64,000 nucleotides of DNA, taken from assembly GCA_944326365.1 (NCBI GenBank), contig CALVDR010000008.1, positions 1-64,000 on the forward strand. The letters run 5' to 3'. The DNA is from an uncultured Bacteroidales bacterium. Its GTDB lineage: Bacteria > Bacteroidota > Bacteroidia > Bacteroidales > UBA932. Both the position numbers and the translations under genes were made by a program. Of this stretch, positions 17,256 to 25,674 are shown in pieces. Each line of letters starts with the position of its first letter. Positions within the stretch are counted from its first letter, which is position 1. The notes beneath the pieces were generated by a model. That model was not told the origin of the DNA and did not search any database. It saw nothing but the letters and a program-made list of their open reading frames with translations.

Positions 17256-17993
17256 ATGAACAGGACATCGGATTATGATTTCACCGTGATTGTCCCCCTG
17301 TATGATGAGGAGGCCAATATCCCGGAACTCGGAAGACGTCTTGCCGCATTCCTAAGGACCAGCCAGTACCGCTCATGTGTGCTTTTCGTGAATGACGGTT
17401 CCTCCGACGGCAGCCTGGAATGTGTGAAAAAGACATGTTCCGGGTACCCTGATTTTTTCTATATTTCTTTCAGTGAGAATTGCGGGTTGAGTGCGGCACT
17501 CAAGGCCGGCTTTGATTATGCGTGTTCCGAATACGTAGGCTATATGGATGCCGACCTGCAGACCGACCCGGAGGATTTCAATCTTCTGCTGCCTTACCTT
17601 CGGGATTATGACATGGTGACCGGAGTCAGGGTGAGGCGCAATGACAGCCCGTTCAGAAGATTCCAGTCCGTATTCGCCAATTCGTTCCGCCGGATGATGA
17701 CAGGAGACGGCGCTTCAGATACCGGCTGTCCGCTGAAAGTATTCAGGACTGCCGCAGCCAGGTCTTTCCCCATGTTTACTGGTATGCACAGATTCTTTCC
17801 GGCCCTGATCATGCTTCAGAACGGCGCCGGGTATAAGGAGGTGCCTGTCAGGCATTATCCGAGGACAGCCGGGGTTTCCAAGTTCTCCATGTGGAACAGG
17901 GTGCTGGTTTCCCTGGCGGACTGTTTCGCCTACAGGTGGATGAAGTCCAGATATATCAGGTATCGGGTGACGGATTCGGATCTTGAAAGATAG
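17256..17993 (+). CDS. GT2 glycosyltransferase (dolichyl-phosphate mannosyltransferase / ArnC-like)
   Basis: A 245-residue GT-A fold enzyme. It shows VIVPLYDEEANIPEL, NDGSSDGS (nucleotide binding), DADLQTDPED (the metal-binding DxD equivalent) and DTGCPLKVFR. Enzymes of this group move a sugar from a nucleotide onto polyprenyl phosphate at the inner membrane. No C-terminal transmembrane helices are seen, so it is of the short, peripheral DPM1 type. The following LAB_N and GT-C genes suggest that it charges the lipid carrier used by the ArnT-like enzyme. Confidence 0.85.
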   Translation: MNRTSDYDFTVIVPLYDEEANIPELGRRLAAFLRTSQYRSCVLFVNDGSSDGSLECVKKTCSGYPDFFYISFSENCGLSAALKAGFDYACSEYVGYMDADLQTDPEDFNLLLPYLRDYDMVTGVRVRRNDSPFRRFQSVFANSFRRMMTGDGASDTGCPLKVFRTAAARSFPMFTGMHRFFPALIMLQNGAGYKEVPVRHYPRTAGVSKFSMWNRVLVSLADCFAYRWMKSRYIRYRVTDSDLER

Positions 17994-18002
17994 GAGTTTC
18001 AC

Positions 18003-18659
18003 ATGATTCATGCGGCAGTGGTATACGGGATAGGTTTTCTGGCACAGATTTTCTTCTCTGCCAGGACTCTGTTCCAATGGTTTGCATCCGAGAAGGCCGG
18101 ATCAGTAGTTTCACCTGCGTCCTATTGGGTGCTGAGTGTGGCAGGCTCGTACCTGTTCTTTATATACGGCTGGCTCAGGGATGATTTTGCCATACTGTTC
18201 GGCCAGTTTGTCTCTTACTATATTTATTTATGGAATCTCGGATGGAAAGGTATATGGCAAAGGCTTTGGCTTCCGCTGAAGATCCTCCTGCTGGTGACCC
18301 CTGCCGTGGCATCCGTCTGTGTGCTGACGGACGGGCAGTCATTTGCGGAACGCTTCATATTCAATGAGGCTGTCCCTGTCGGACTTCTGGTTTTCGGCTC
18401 GGCAGGGCAGGTCATATTCACTTTCCGGTTCGTATACCAGTGGCTGTATTCCATCCGGAAAAAGGAATCGGTCCTGCCCCTGGGCTTCTGGATCATCAGT
18501 CTGGTCGGCTCGGCCGTCATAGTGGCATACGGAATTTTCAGACATGATCCTGTGCTGGTTCTCGGCCAGTCTTTCGGTCTGGTGGCATATTCCAGAAATC
18601 TGGCCATAGGCATACGTACAAACATTTCCAAAAACAAAGCGAATACAGATGAAGCTTGA
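18003..18659 (+). CDS. Membrane protein with two LAB_N (lipid-A-disaccharide synthase N-terminal-like) repeats
   Basis: A 218-residue protein made mostly of hydrophobic helices. Two similar units, about residues 8-75 and 128-200, each show a Q/R-(F/Y)-x-x-QW turn (ARTLFQWFASEK and FRFVYQWLYSIRKK), a hydrophobic helix starting S(Y)W or GFW, then Y-G-(W/I)-x-R-D/H and a GQ motif. This is the LAB_N pattern found fused to LpxB or free-standing beside ArnT-like proteins. The role is not settled; an accessory or flippase-like role in lipid A or lipid-carrier sugar transfer is my inference. AGGAG stands 7 bases before the ATG. It overlaps the next gene by 11 bases. Confidence 0.7.
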   Translation: MIHAAVVYGIGFLAQIFFSARTLFQWFASEKAGSVVSPASYWVLSVAGSYLFFIYGWLRDDFAILFGQFVSYYIYLWNLGWKGIWQRLWLPLKILLLVTPAVASVCVLTDGQSFAERFIFNEAVPVGLLVFGSAGQVIFTFRFVYQWLYSIRKKESVLPLGFWIISLVGSAVIVAYGIFRHDPVLVLGQSFGLVAYSRNLAIGIRTNISKNKANTDEA

Positions 18660-20292
18660 TTTACGACCTCATCCGGTTTTTGCAGCTTTCCTGCTGCTCA
18701 TTGTCAGTCTTGTCCCGGTAATGATACTGAAGGATATTTCACCGTCCAATGAACTCAGGTATCTGAGTATCGCCGAGGAAGCCCTGGAAGAAGGCCATGT
18801 CTTTGCTTTCTCGAATCATGGGGAACCGTATTCGGACAAACCGCCTCTGTATTTGTGGCTTGTGATGCTTTCCAGGCTTGTTTCAGGGGAGTATAGCTTC
18901 TTTCTGCTCAGCCTTTTTTCGTTCATACCGGCACTTGTGATCATCGGTGTGATGGACAAGTGGCTGATGCTTGTGTCTGCACAGACGACCATCCGTTTTT
19001 CTTGGACGGACAGGTTTGCGGCAGCGGTTATGCTCGGTACATCCGCAATGTTTGTCGGGACAGCCATCATATTGCGGATGGATATGCTCATGACCATGTT
19101 CATAGTCCTGGCCATGTTTACTTTCTACAAGATGTACCGGAATATCGGCCGACCTGCGCTGAACGGACTCCTTCTGCCGGTATTCATTTTTCTCGCCTTG
19201 TTCACCAAAGGTCCGGTAGGCCTGCTGATGCCGGTGGTGAGCATATTCATTTTCCTGCTGTTTTCCGGAAAACCTGGCGAGACCGGAAAGTATCTCGGAT
19301 TCAGGACCTGGGGAGTGCTCGTGCTGCTTTGCGGCCTGTGGTTTCTCGGAGTATGGCTTGAAGGCGGGAAGGAATACCTTTCCGATCTCCTTTTCCACCA
19401 GACTTATGACAGGGCGGTGGATGCCTTTCATCACAAGGAGCCGGTATGGTACTATCTTACGGCCATATTGTACGTGGCGGCTCCGTATTCCCTGGTTCTG
19501 CTGTATATGATCTTCGCACGCCATGGCAGACAGGTCTATGTCACGGATGCAGGACGGCTGTTCATTGTATGCTTTGCCTCCACATTCGTCATGCTTTCCC
19601 TTTTCAGTTCCAAACTTTCCGTCTATCTGCTTCCTGTCCTGCCGTTCATGACATATGCCGCCATCCTCACAGGGAAAGATATGCGCACCGGTTTCATGAT
19701 CCGTATCACTGCCGGACTTCCTGCCGTACTTCTGATGCTTGTGGCTCTGGCATTATGTACATATCCTCTGTATGCCGGCAGTATCCCGGAGGATATATTT
19801 CCCCAGTATATCCATGACCTGGCTGTCACGCCGTATGCATACATGGCTTCTGCCGTGCTTTTTGCCGGGGCGGCAGTGTCGTTTTACGCACTTTCCGGGA
19901 ACAGGGCATGGACGCTGTCGGTATCATCTACGGCCGTGTCTCTTCTCGTGGCTGTCATCATTCTGACACCTCTGGTGCCGGAAGTGAATGACTATATAGG
20001 CTACAGAAACGTCAGCAGGCTGGCCATGGAATTGAAGAAAACCAGCGGAGTCTCAGGGTATTCGACATATGACTTGAGGGCGGGAGAGAACATGGATGTC
20101 CTTGTGGATGAAAAGGTGACAGCATATAATGCCGCGGACGATTTCTATTATGCGGACATTTCGGATTCCGTACTTATTGCCAGAACCTCCAAACTCAGGA
20201 AGAATCCCAAGCTCCTCTCGAAAACCGCCGGACTGCACGGTATCCGGTCAGGCGAATTCACGGTATTCGTGGTCCTTCCGGCAAAAGACTGA
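18649..20292 (+). CDS. ArnT-like GT-C glycosyltransferase
   Basis: A 547-residue polytopic membrane enzyme of the PMT/ArnT superfamily. The first periplasmic loop carries the acidic and substrate-contact motif (DISPSNELRYLSIAEEALEE and SDKPPLYLW), as in ArnT. About a dozen membrane helices and a soluble C-terminal part (from about residue 455) follow. Such enzymes transfer a sugar from polyprenyl phosphate to lipid A or to proteins in the periplasm. Next to GT2 and LAB_N genes, lipid A or another envelope lipid is the likely acceptor. The sugar cannot be inferred; no aminoarabinose synthesis genes are in the window. Confidence 0.8.
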   Translation: MKLDLRPHPVFAAFLLLIVSLVPVMILKDISPSNELRYLSIAEEALEEGHVFAFSNHGEPYSDKPPLYLWLVMLSRLVSGEYSFFLLSLFSFIPALVIIGVMDKWLMLVSAQTTIRFSWTDRFAAAVMLGTSAMFVGTAIILRMDMLMTMFIVLAMFTFYKMYRNIGRPALNGLLLPVFIFLALFTKGPVGLLMPVVSIFIFLLFSGKPGETGKYLGFRTWGVLVLLCGLWFLGVWLEGGKEYLSDLLFHQTYDRAVDAFHHKEPVWYYLTAILYVAAPYSLVLLYMIFARHGRQVYVTDAGRLFIVCFASTFVMLSLFSSKLSVYLLPVLPFMTYAAILTGKDMRTGFMIRITAGLPAVLLMLVALALCTYPLYAGSIPEDIFPQYIHDLAVTPYAYMASAVLFAGAAVSFYALSGNRAWTLSVSSTAVSLLVAVIILTPLVPEVNDYIGYRNVSRLAMELKKTSGVSGYSTYDLRAGENMDVLVDEKVTAYNAADDFYYADISDSVLIARTSKLRKNPKLLSKTAGLHGIRSGEFTVFVVLPAKD

Positions 20293-20409
20293 CAGGAGAT
20301 GCCTGATATCCTGCGTCTGCCGCCGGCGCCTGTGCCGGAAAGAGGCAGGCCGAAGATTTCACATCTTGTGTATTTCTGCGGCCGCCTCCGTGGCCCGAAT
20401 CATATCAGT

Positions 20410-20754
20410 CTAAAGACCGCACTGCATGGGTGACGGGTCTTCGAATGTGATTTTGTTGGCTACCACTTCATAGACCTGCTTTTCCGTACCGTCACTGCCT
20501 GTGAATTTGGATGTACGTACCCGTCCGCTTACGTACAGAGGTGCGCCTTTTTCTATTTTCGTCAGATCCGGCATGCCCCGCCCGCTCCATGCGACGATGT
20601 TGTGCCACGTGGTTTCGATGACTGCATCTCCTTCCCTTCCTTTGTAAATGAAGTTCGTGGCCAGAGAGAACCGGGCCACCTTGTTTTCGCCGACATCGGA
20701 AATACGGACATTCCCGACATTCCCTTTCAATTCGATTTTGTTCAACTGTTCCAT
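20410..20754 (-). CDS. ssb: Short single-stranded DNA-binding protein
   Basis: A 114-residue OB-fold protein (LNKIELKGNVGNVRI, then WHNIVAWSGRG and LYVSGRVRTSKF). It lacks the acidic C-terminal tip (DDDIPF-like) by which SSB recruits partner proteins and ends instead in EDPSPMQCGL. It is thus a second-type SSB or PriB-like paralogue and probably not the main replicative SSB. The start MEQLNKIEL at 20754 is chosen; the longer frame to 20853 adds an unlike leader. It is divergent from the zinc-ribbon gene at 21046 across a homopurine/homopyrimidine region. Confidence 0.85.
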   Translation of the reverse strand: MEQLNKIELKGNVGNVRISDVGENKVARFSLATNFIYKGREGDAVIETTWHNIVAWSGRGMPDLTKIEKGAPLYVSGRVRTSKFTGSDGTEKQVYEVVANKITFEDPSPMQCGL

Positions 20755-20829
20755 AGTTCCTTTTTTTGATGAATCATTCCTATACTTGAAGTGTGCACAC
20801 ATGTAGGTCAGGGGCAAAGTAAGCGAACA

Positions 20830-20990
20830 AAAAAGTGAAAAAAAATATTGCAAAAACTGATTTTCTTTTTCTTTTGCATTTTTTCTTTTTCTTGAAAATT
20901 AAACTGATACATCAGTAATTATACAGAAAAAGAAAAATTATACGGAAAAACAAAAATTTCTTTGGAAAAAAGAAAAACAACACGGCTGAT
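20830..20990. other. AT-rich homopurine/homopyrimidine intergenic tract
   Basis: Between ssb and 21046 the + strand runs in CT-rich blocks (about 20868-20893, ttttctttttc-like) and then in AG-rich blocks (about 20934-20985). At the centre sits the small palindrome ACTGATacATCAGT (20903-20916). The two flanks are partly complementary, so a long imperfect hairpin or triplex is possible. No ORF. Confidence 0.5.
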
Positions 20991-21045
20991 GCTTTGAACG
21001 GATGATTTTAAATCCAATATTTGGAATGATCAAACAAGACCGCAC

Positions 21046-21453
21046 ATGCGAAAGGAATTCTCGAAGAAACTTGTCTCAGGGACTGTGCCCTCCGCTCCCG
21101 TATGTCTCGAATGCGGAGATACGATAAAATATGGCAGGGCGGACAGGAAGTTCTGCTGCGATGCCTGCAAGAACAAGTACCACAACCGTCAGGCTCAGGA
21201 CAGCCGTCAGTTCCGGCAGATGGTCCATGCCTGTCTGGACCGTAATTATATTATTCTGGATTCGCTCCGCAAGACAAATCTGAAGAATATCCGCATGGCT
21301 GACCTGGAAAGTATGGGGTTCAAGAGGGATTTCTTCACGTCGTATTACAGAAGTCTCAGACATGAGGTGTATATGTGTTATGATTTGAGGTATTTCGTGT
21401 CAGGGGAGACGGTGACATCCATTTCAAGGATCCGGAATGTCGATGATGTATAG
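21046..21453 (+). CDS. Small zinc-ribbon protein of unknown function
   Basis: A 135-residue protein. Residues 19-40 hold a C-x2-C ... C-C-x2-C cluster (CLECG, then FCCDACKNKYHNRQ), a zinc ribbon like that in small Bacteroidota proteins reading FCSxxCKNKYHN. The rest is predicted helical and basic (about residues 45-115), compatible with nucleic-acid binding. It is divergent from ssb, and the shared upstream region hints at a DNA-related role, which is inference only. I do not recognise a named family. Confidence 0.65.
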   Translation: MRKEFSKKLVSGTVPSAPVCLECGDTIKYGRADRKFCCDACKNKYHNRQAQDSRQFRQMVHACLDRNYIILDSLRKTNLKNIRMADLESMGFKRDFFTSYYRSLRHEVYMCYDLRYFVSGETVTSISRIRNVDDV

Positions 21454-21480
21454 AAATCAGACAAGTTTGTTTCCATTCCT

Positions 21481-21578
21481 CTCGGCTTCTTCGTATATTT
21501 GGCCAGCGGCCACATATACTGTTCACGCCTCGGCAAAATAAATAAATTTCTTTTGCACTCGGCTTCTTCGTATATTTG
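21481..21578 (+). repeat. Two perfect 21-bp direct repeats carrying TATATTTG
   Basis: The same 21 bases, starting ctcggcttcttcg and ending tatatttg, occur at 21481-21501 and 21558-21578, 77 bases apart. Each ends in the -7 consensus TATATTTG. The second copy ends 26 bases before the M3 peptidase start. They look like duplicated promoter cores, or a regulator site overlapping the -7 box. Confidence 0.7.
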
Positions 21579-21604
21579 CACCCCGAAACCAAAGTTAAAT
21601 TATA

Positions 21605-23698
21605 ATGAAGATATCACATGCAATAGGGGCGGCTACGCTCGCAGTCTTAACATCGTGCAATATGGAAAATCCATTATTGACGGAGTCTTCCCATCCATAT
21701 GGGGCTCCGGCATTTGACAAAATCAGGAACGAACATTATCTGCCGGCATTCAAGGCCGGAATCGAAGAGGCCAAGGCCGAGATTGATTCCATAGTGTCAA
21801 ATCCGGCGGAACCGGATTTCGAAAACACCATCGAGGCTCTGGAATACAGCGGACAGACTCTGAACCGCGTATCCGGGATATTCTACAATCTTATGGAAGC
21901 TGACACCGATGACGAGATGCAGGCCATCGCAGAAGAAATAGCTCCCATGATGACGGAATATTCCATGTACATATCATTGAACAAACCTCTTTTCGAAAGG
22001 GTGAAGGCTGTTTACATGAAGAAGGATTCGCTGGATCTGGCCCAGGACCAGAAGAAGCTTCTGGAAAACACATACGAATCATTTGCCCGAAACGGAGCGA
22101 ATCTGTCGGATGAAGACAAGGAGACTTACAGCAAGTATGCCGAGGAACTTTCCCTGGCTACCCTCCAGTTCAGCAAGAACGTTCTGGCTTCCACCAATGC
22201 CTATACTCTTCATATAACGGACAGCACGGATCTGGCAGGTCTTCCACAGTATGTGGTGGATATGGCTGCCATGTATGCAAAGGAAAAAGGTCTTGACGGC
22301 TGGGTCGTCACCCTCGATTATCCGAGCTTCGGCCCGTTCATGAAGTACAGCGAGAACAGGGAGCTCAGAAAAGATGTCTACATGGCATATCTGACACGTT
22401 CTGTCGGAGGCGAGTTCGACAATACGGAAATCGTGAAGAAGATCGTGGACCTGAGGATAAAGATGTCCAAACTTCTCGGTTATGAGACTTATGCCGATTA
22501 TGCTCTGGAGAACAAGATGGCCAAGGATCCGGAGACGGTAAATGCCTTCCTGAAGGAACTTCTCGAACCTACCATGCCGTTTGCAAAACAGGAAATAGCC
22601 GATATTCTGGAATTTGCCAAAGAAAACGGCTATGAAGACAGCGAACTCAAGTCATGGGATTTCTCTTACTGGTCCGAAAAGTACCGCGAGGCCAAGTTCA
22701 ATCTGAACGAGGAGCAGCTCAAGCCTTATTTCAGGCTTGAAAACTGTATAGCGGCAGTCTTCGATCTGGCCAACAGACTCTATGGCCTGACATTTACGGA
22801 AATTCATGACGTACCGGTATATCACAAGGACGTCAAGGTCTATGACGTAAAGGATGCCGACGGCCGTCATATGGCTCTGTTCTATGCCGATTTCTTCCCG
22901 AGAGCGAGCAAGAGCGGAGGTGCGTGGATGACAGCTTTCAGGGAGCAGTGCATTTATAACGGAGTGGAAGAGCGTCCTTTCATCAGCATCGTGACGAACT
23001 TTACAAAACCTACGGAAAATGCTCCGTCGCTCCTTACCCATGGTGAGTTCGTGACCTTCCTTCATGAATTCGGACATTCACTTCATGGAATCCTGGCCGA
23101 AGGACGCTATCCTTCATTGACCGGAACATCGGTCCCGAGAGATTTTGTAGAGCTTCCGTCACAGATCATGGAGAACTGGGCGTATGAGCCGGAGTATCTT
23201 GATACCTTCGCCAAAGATTACAGGACGGGAGAGGTGATTCCCGATTCCCTGATCACGAAGATCGTGGCATCGAAGAATTATCTGGCCGGGTATTCTCAGG
23301 TAGGCCAGCTCAGATATGGTATCATGGATATGGCTTGGCACACTCTGACTGCCGTACCGGAGGAAAGCACGGTGGATTTTGAAAAAGAGACCGTGGCTCC
23401 GATAAGCATCATCCCTGCCGCTCCGGGAACTGCATTCTCACCTACATTCTCGCATATATTTGCCGGAGGCTATGCAGCCGGATATTATTCATACAAATGG
23501 GCGGAAGTCCTCGAGGCGGATGCATTCTCCCTTTTCAAGGAAAAGGGGATCTTCAATAAGGAAGTGGCCGGTTCATTCAGGGAAAACATACTCTCGAAAG
23601 GAGGTTCTGAAGACGTTGCCGTCCTTTACAAGCGTTTCCGCGGCCATAATCCGGAGCCGGAAGCTCTCATGGAGAAGCTCGGTCTCGTGAAAAAATAG
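21605..23698 (+). CDS. M3-family zinc peptidase (peptidyl-dipeptidase Dcp-like), lipoprotein
   Basis: A 697-residue oligopeptidase: the active site FLHEFGHSLHGIL gives HExxH zinc ligands plus the downstream Glu in the ELPSQIMENWAYEPEYL region. The N-terminus has a lipoprotein signal ending LTSC (Cys about residue 19), so the enzyme is anchored in the periplasm or outer membrane instead of the cytosol as in E. coli Dcp. It likely removes dipeptides from the C-terminus of imported peptides. Full family length. Duplicated promoter-like repeats stand upstream. Confidence 0.9.
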   Translation: MKISHAIGAATLAVLTSCNMENPLLTESSHPYGAPAFDKIRNEHYLPAFKAGIEEAKAEIDSIVSNPAEPDFENTIEALEYSGQTLNRVSGIFYNLMEADTDDEMQAIAEEIAPMMTEYSMYISLNKPLFERVKAVYMKKDSLDLAQDQKKLLENTYESFARNGANLSDEDKETYSKYAEELSLATLQFSKNVLASTNAYTLHITDSTDLAGLPQYVVDMAAMYAKEKGLDGWVVTLDYPSFGPFMKYSENRELRKDVYMAYLTRSVGGEFDNTEIVKKIVDLRIKMSKLLGYETYADYALENKMAKDPETVNAFLKELLEPTMPFAKQEIADILEFAKENGYEDSELKSWDFSYWSEKYREAKFNLNEEQLKPYFRLENCIAAVFDLANRLYGLTFTEIHDVPVYHKDVKVYDVKDADGRHMALFYADFFPRASKSGGAWMTAFREQCIYNGVEERPFISIVTNFTKPTENAPSLLTHGEFVTFLHEFGHSLHGILAEGRYPSLTGTSVPRDFVELPSQIMENWAYEPEYLDTFAKDYRTGEVIPDSLITKIVASKNYLAGYSQVGQLRYGIMDMAWHTLTAVPEESTVDFEKETVAPISIIPAAPGTAFSPTFSHIFAGGYAAGYYSYKWAEVLEADAFSLFKEKGIFNKEVAGSFRENILSKGGSEDVAVLYKRFRGHNPEPEALMEKLGLVKK

Positions 23699-23724
23699 TG
23701 CAGAGGCAGTTCTGCAACATTTTT

Positions 23725-23780
23725 ACCGGTTTTTTCATATTCTTCTGATTTTAATCAGGTTCTAAGATGAAAAAACCGGT
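23725..23780 (+). promoter_or_regulatory. Inverted repeat hiding the start codon of the DUF2807 gene
   Basis: ACCGGTTTTTTCAT (23725-23738) is the exact inverse complement of ATGAAAAAACCGGT (23767-23780), which contains the start codon. The loop holds a second 6-bp hairpin (CTGATT / AATCAG, 23745-23750 and 23753-23758). In RNA the start codon would be paired. The left arm could alternatively serve in termination of the M3 gene. Confidence 0.5.
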
Positions 23781-24555
23781 TTTGTTTTTGGCTATAATCC
23801 AGATACTCGTCTTCTCATCCTGCTCCAGAATGGATCTGGCAGGTGTGACAGCCACGAAATGTCAGGAAGCTCCGGAGTGGTACTCGTCTGTCACTGTGGA
23901 TGGAGCCATCACGGTGGAGGTGTCGATGGAAGAAGACGTGATAGAGATAGTCTCGGATGCAAATGTACTTCCGTATGTAAATGTTCATGAGCAGAGAGGC
24001 GCCCTGATAGTGGAGTATGATGACGGAGCCCGTTTTTCAGGGCGGTATGAAACCATAGTCCGTATTCCGGCGAGCCGCGAAATACAGAGTGTCCGGCTTA
24101 TGAATTCGGCAGTGTTCAGGATGGATGCACCGGTCAGAACCGGGTATCCGTTGCGTTTCGTGGCCGGGTCATGGTCGCAGTTCGATTTTGCGAGTATTTC
24201 AGCCGTGGATATGGAGATAAGTCTCAGCGATGCGTCGGTTTTCCTTGCCGATATGGTTTCGGTGAACAACGCTGACATCTCATGCTGTGGCAGGTCGGAA
24301 GTCATGATGGACGGAGTCATACAGTCATGTAATGCTATCCTTGAGGATGGATCATCTCTTTCTCCGCTGACAGATACTTATGTAGACAGATTTGAACTGG
24401 AGATAGATTATTTCTACGGAAATCTTTCGGACAGCAGTTCCGCATCTTTCCACTCCGACGGGTCTATATCAGGGACTCTCAGGGACAGGAGCAGTATCGA
24501 TTATACCGGAGTGGCGCAGAACACCGCGACCGAGCTTGAAGGTTCGGAGTATTAG
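23767..24555 (+). CDS. DUF2807 (head GIN domain) lipoprotein
   Basis: A 262-residue lipoprotein (signal ending SSCS, Cys about residue 19). The body has the short repeating beta-strands of DUF2807 proteins: an early VTVDGAITVEV, IVRIPASREIQSVRLMNSA, then repeated Asp/Ser strands (LSDASVFLADM, LEDGSSL, LSDSSSASFHSDGSISGTLRDRSSI), suggestive of a right-handed beta-helix. Such proteins are exported, often adhesin-like, without known function. The start codon lies inside an inverted repeat (23725-23780). Convergent with the LptG-like gene. Confidence 0.75.
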   Translation: MKKPVLFLAIIQILVFSSCSRMDLAGVTATKCQEAPEWYSSVTVDGAITVEVSMEEDVIEIVSDANVLPYVNVHEQRGALIVEYDDGARFSGRYETIVRIPASREIQSVRLMNSAVFRMDAPVRTGYPLRFVAGSWSQFDFASISAVDMEISLSDASVFLADMVSVNNADISCCGRSEVMMDGVIQSCNAILEDGSSLSPLTDTYVDRFELEIDYFYGNLSDSSSASFHSDGSISGTLRDRSSIDYTGVAQNTATELEGSEY

Positions 24556-24567
24556 CAGGCATTACCC

Positions 24568-25668
24568 CTATTTCGGCGCTATCCTGTAGAGAACCCCGGC
24601 TATGATCGCATACAGAATGTTCGGACTCCACAGTGCCAGCCCTGGTGGCATCACTCCGGTGTACACGAACATCTCGCTGAACCGCTGGAACAGAATGTAG
24701 GAGAAGCTCAGGGCGATGCCTATGCCGATGTTCCAGCCCATTCCGCCACGCCGTTTCTTGGATGACAGGGCCACACCCATGATAGTCAGGATGAATGCCG
24801 AAAAAGGCATGGCGAATCTCTTGTGCTTTTCTATAAGCGCATCCTTTATATTCGCGTCTCCACGCATCTTCTGTGTTTCTATGAGAGTGTTCAGTTCCCT
24901 GTAGTTCAGGGACTCCAGCGTGTTTTTCTTCATGTAGAAGTCGTTGACGGTCAGATTTATGACCGTGTCCAGCTGCTTGCCGCTGCGGATTTTGTCCTCC
25001 AGAGAGTTCGTATAGTCCCTGATGAAGTATTTCTTGAGTCTCCATCCGTTGAAAGTAGTGTCCCATACTGCCGTTTCGGCTGAAAGTTTCGATACCAGCT
25101 GGTTGTTTTCTATCTTTTCCAAAGTGAAACGGTAGGCGGTATTGTTCCATGAACTGAAGGATTCCACGAAAACGAATTCCCCGGGGGATATCTGGTAATG
25201 GATGTTCCTGTTCGTATTCGCGGTATTGGATTTCAGGTATTTGTTTTCGAATTGGACGAGAACCTTGTTCGAGTTCGGGATTATGAACAGGTTCAGGCAG
25301 AGGGAGAATATGGCTATGATGGTCGCCGAGACTATGTACGGCACCATCATCCGGTGGAAACTGATGCCGCAGGAGAGTATGGCTATGATTTCGGAATTTC
25401 CGGCCATCTTCGAGGTGAAGAAAATCACCGTGATGAATACGAACAGTGCGCTGAACATATTCATGAAATACGGGATGAAATTGAAGTAATAGTCGAAGAT
25501 GATGGCTTTCAGCGGCGCTTCCTTGCTCACAAAGTCATCGATTTTCTCGCTTATGTCGAAAATGATGACTATGCCGATGATCAGAATCAGTGCCACGAAG
25601 AAAGTCGAGATGAACTTCTTGATTATGTATAAGTCGAGAATCCTCGGCTTGAGTTCCAGATGTTTCAT
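24568..25668 (-). CDS. LptF/LptG-family permease
   Basis: A 366-residue inner-membrane protein of the YjgP/YjgQ family, the permease of the Lpt machine that extracts lipopolysaccharide. Three N-terminal helices (from IIKKFISTFFVALILIIGIV), a periplasmic beta-jellyroll-like middle (about 120-250) and three C-terminal helices are visible, and the length equals E. coli LptG/LptF. It starts 6 bases after tgt. With the LptF part of the fusion at 34672-37170 it could form the heterodimeric permease. Whether it is F or G cannot be told. Confidence 0.88.
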   Translation of the reverse strand: MKHLELKPRILDLYIIKKFISTFFVALILIIGIVIIFDISEKIDDFVSKEAPLKAIIFDYYFNFIPYFMNMFSALFVFITVIFFTSKMAGNSEIIAILSCGISFHRMMVPYIVSATIIAIFSLCLNLFIIPNSNKVLVQFENKYLKSNTANTNRNIHYQISPGEFVFVESFSSWNNTAYRFTLEKIENNQLVSKLSAETAVWDTTFNGWRLKKYFIRDYTNSLEDKIRSGKQLDTVINLTVNDFYMKKNTLESLNYRELNTLIETQKMRGDANIKDALIEKHKRFAMPFSAFILTIMGVALSSKKRRGGMGWNIGIGIALSFSYILFQRFSEMFVYTGVMPPGLALWSPNILYAIIAGVLYRIAPK

Positions 25669-25674
25669 TTCCTG

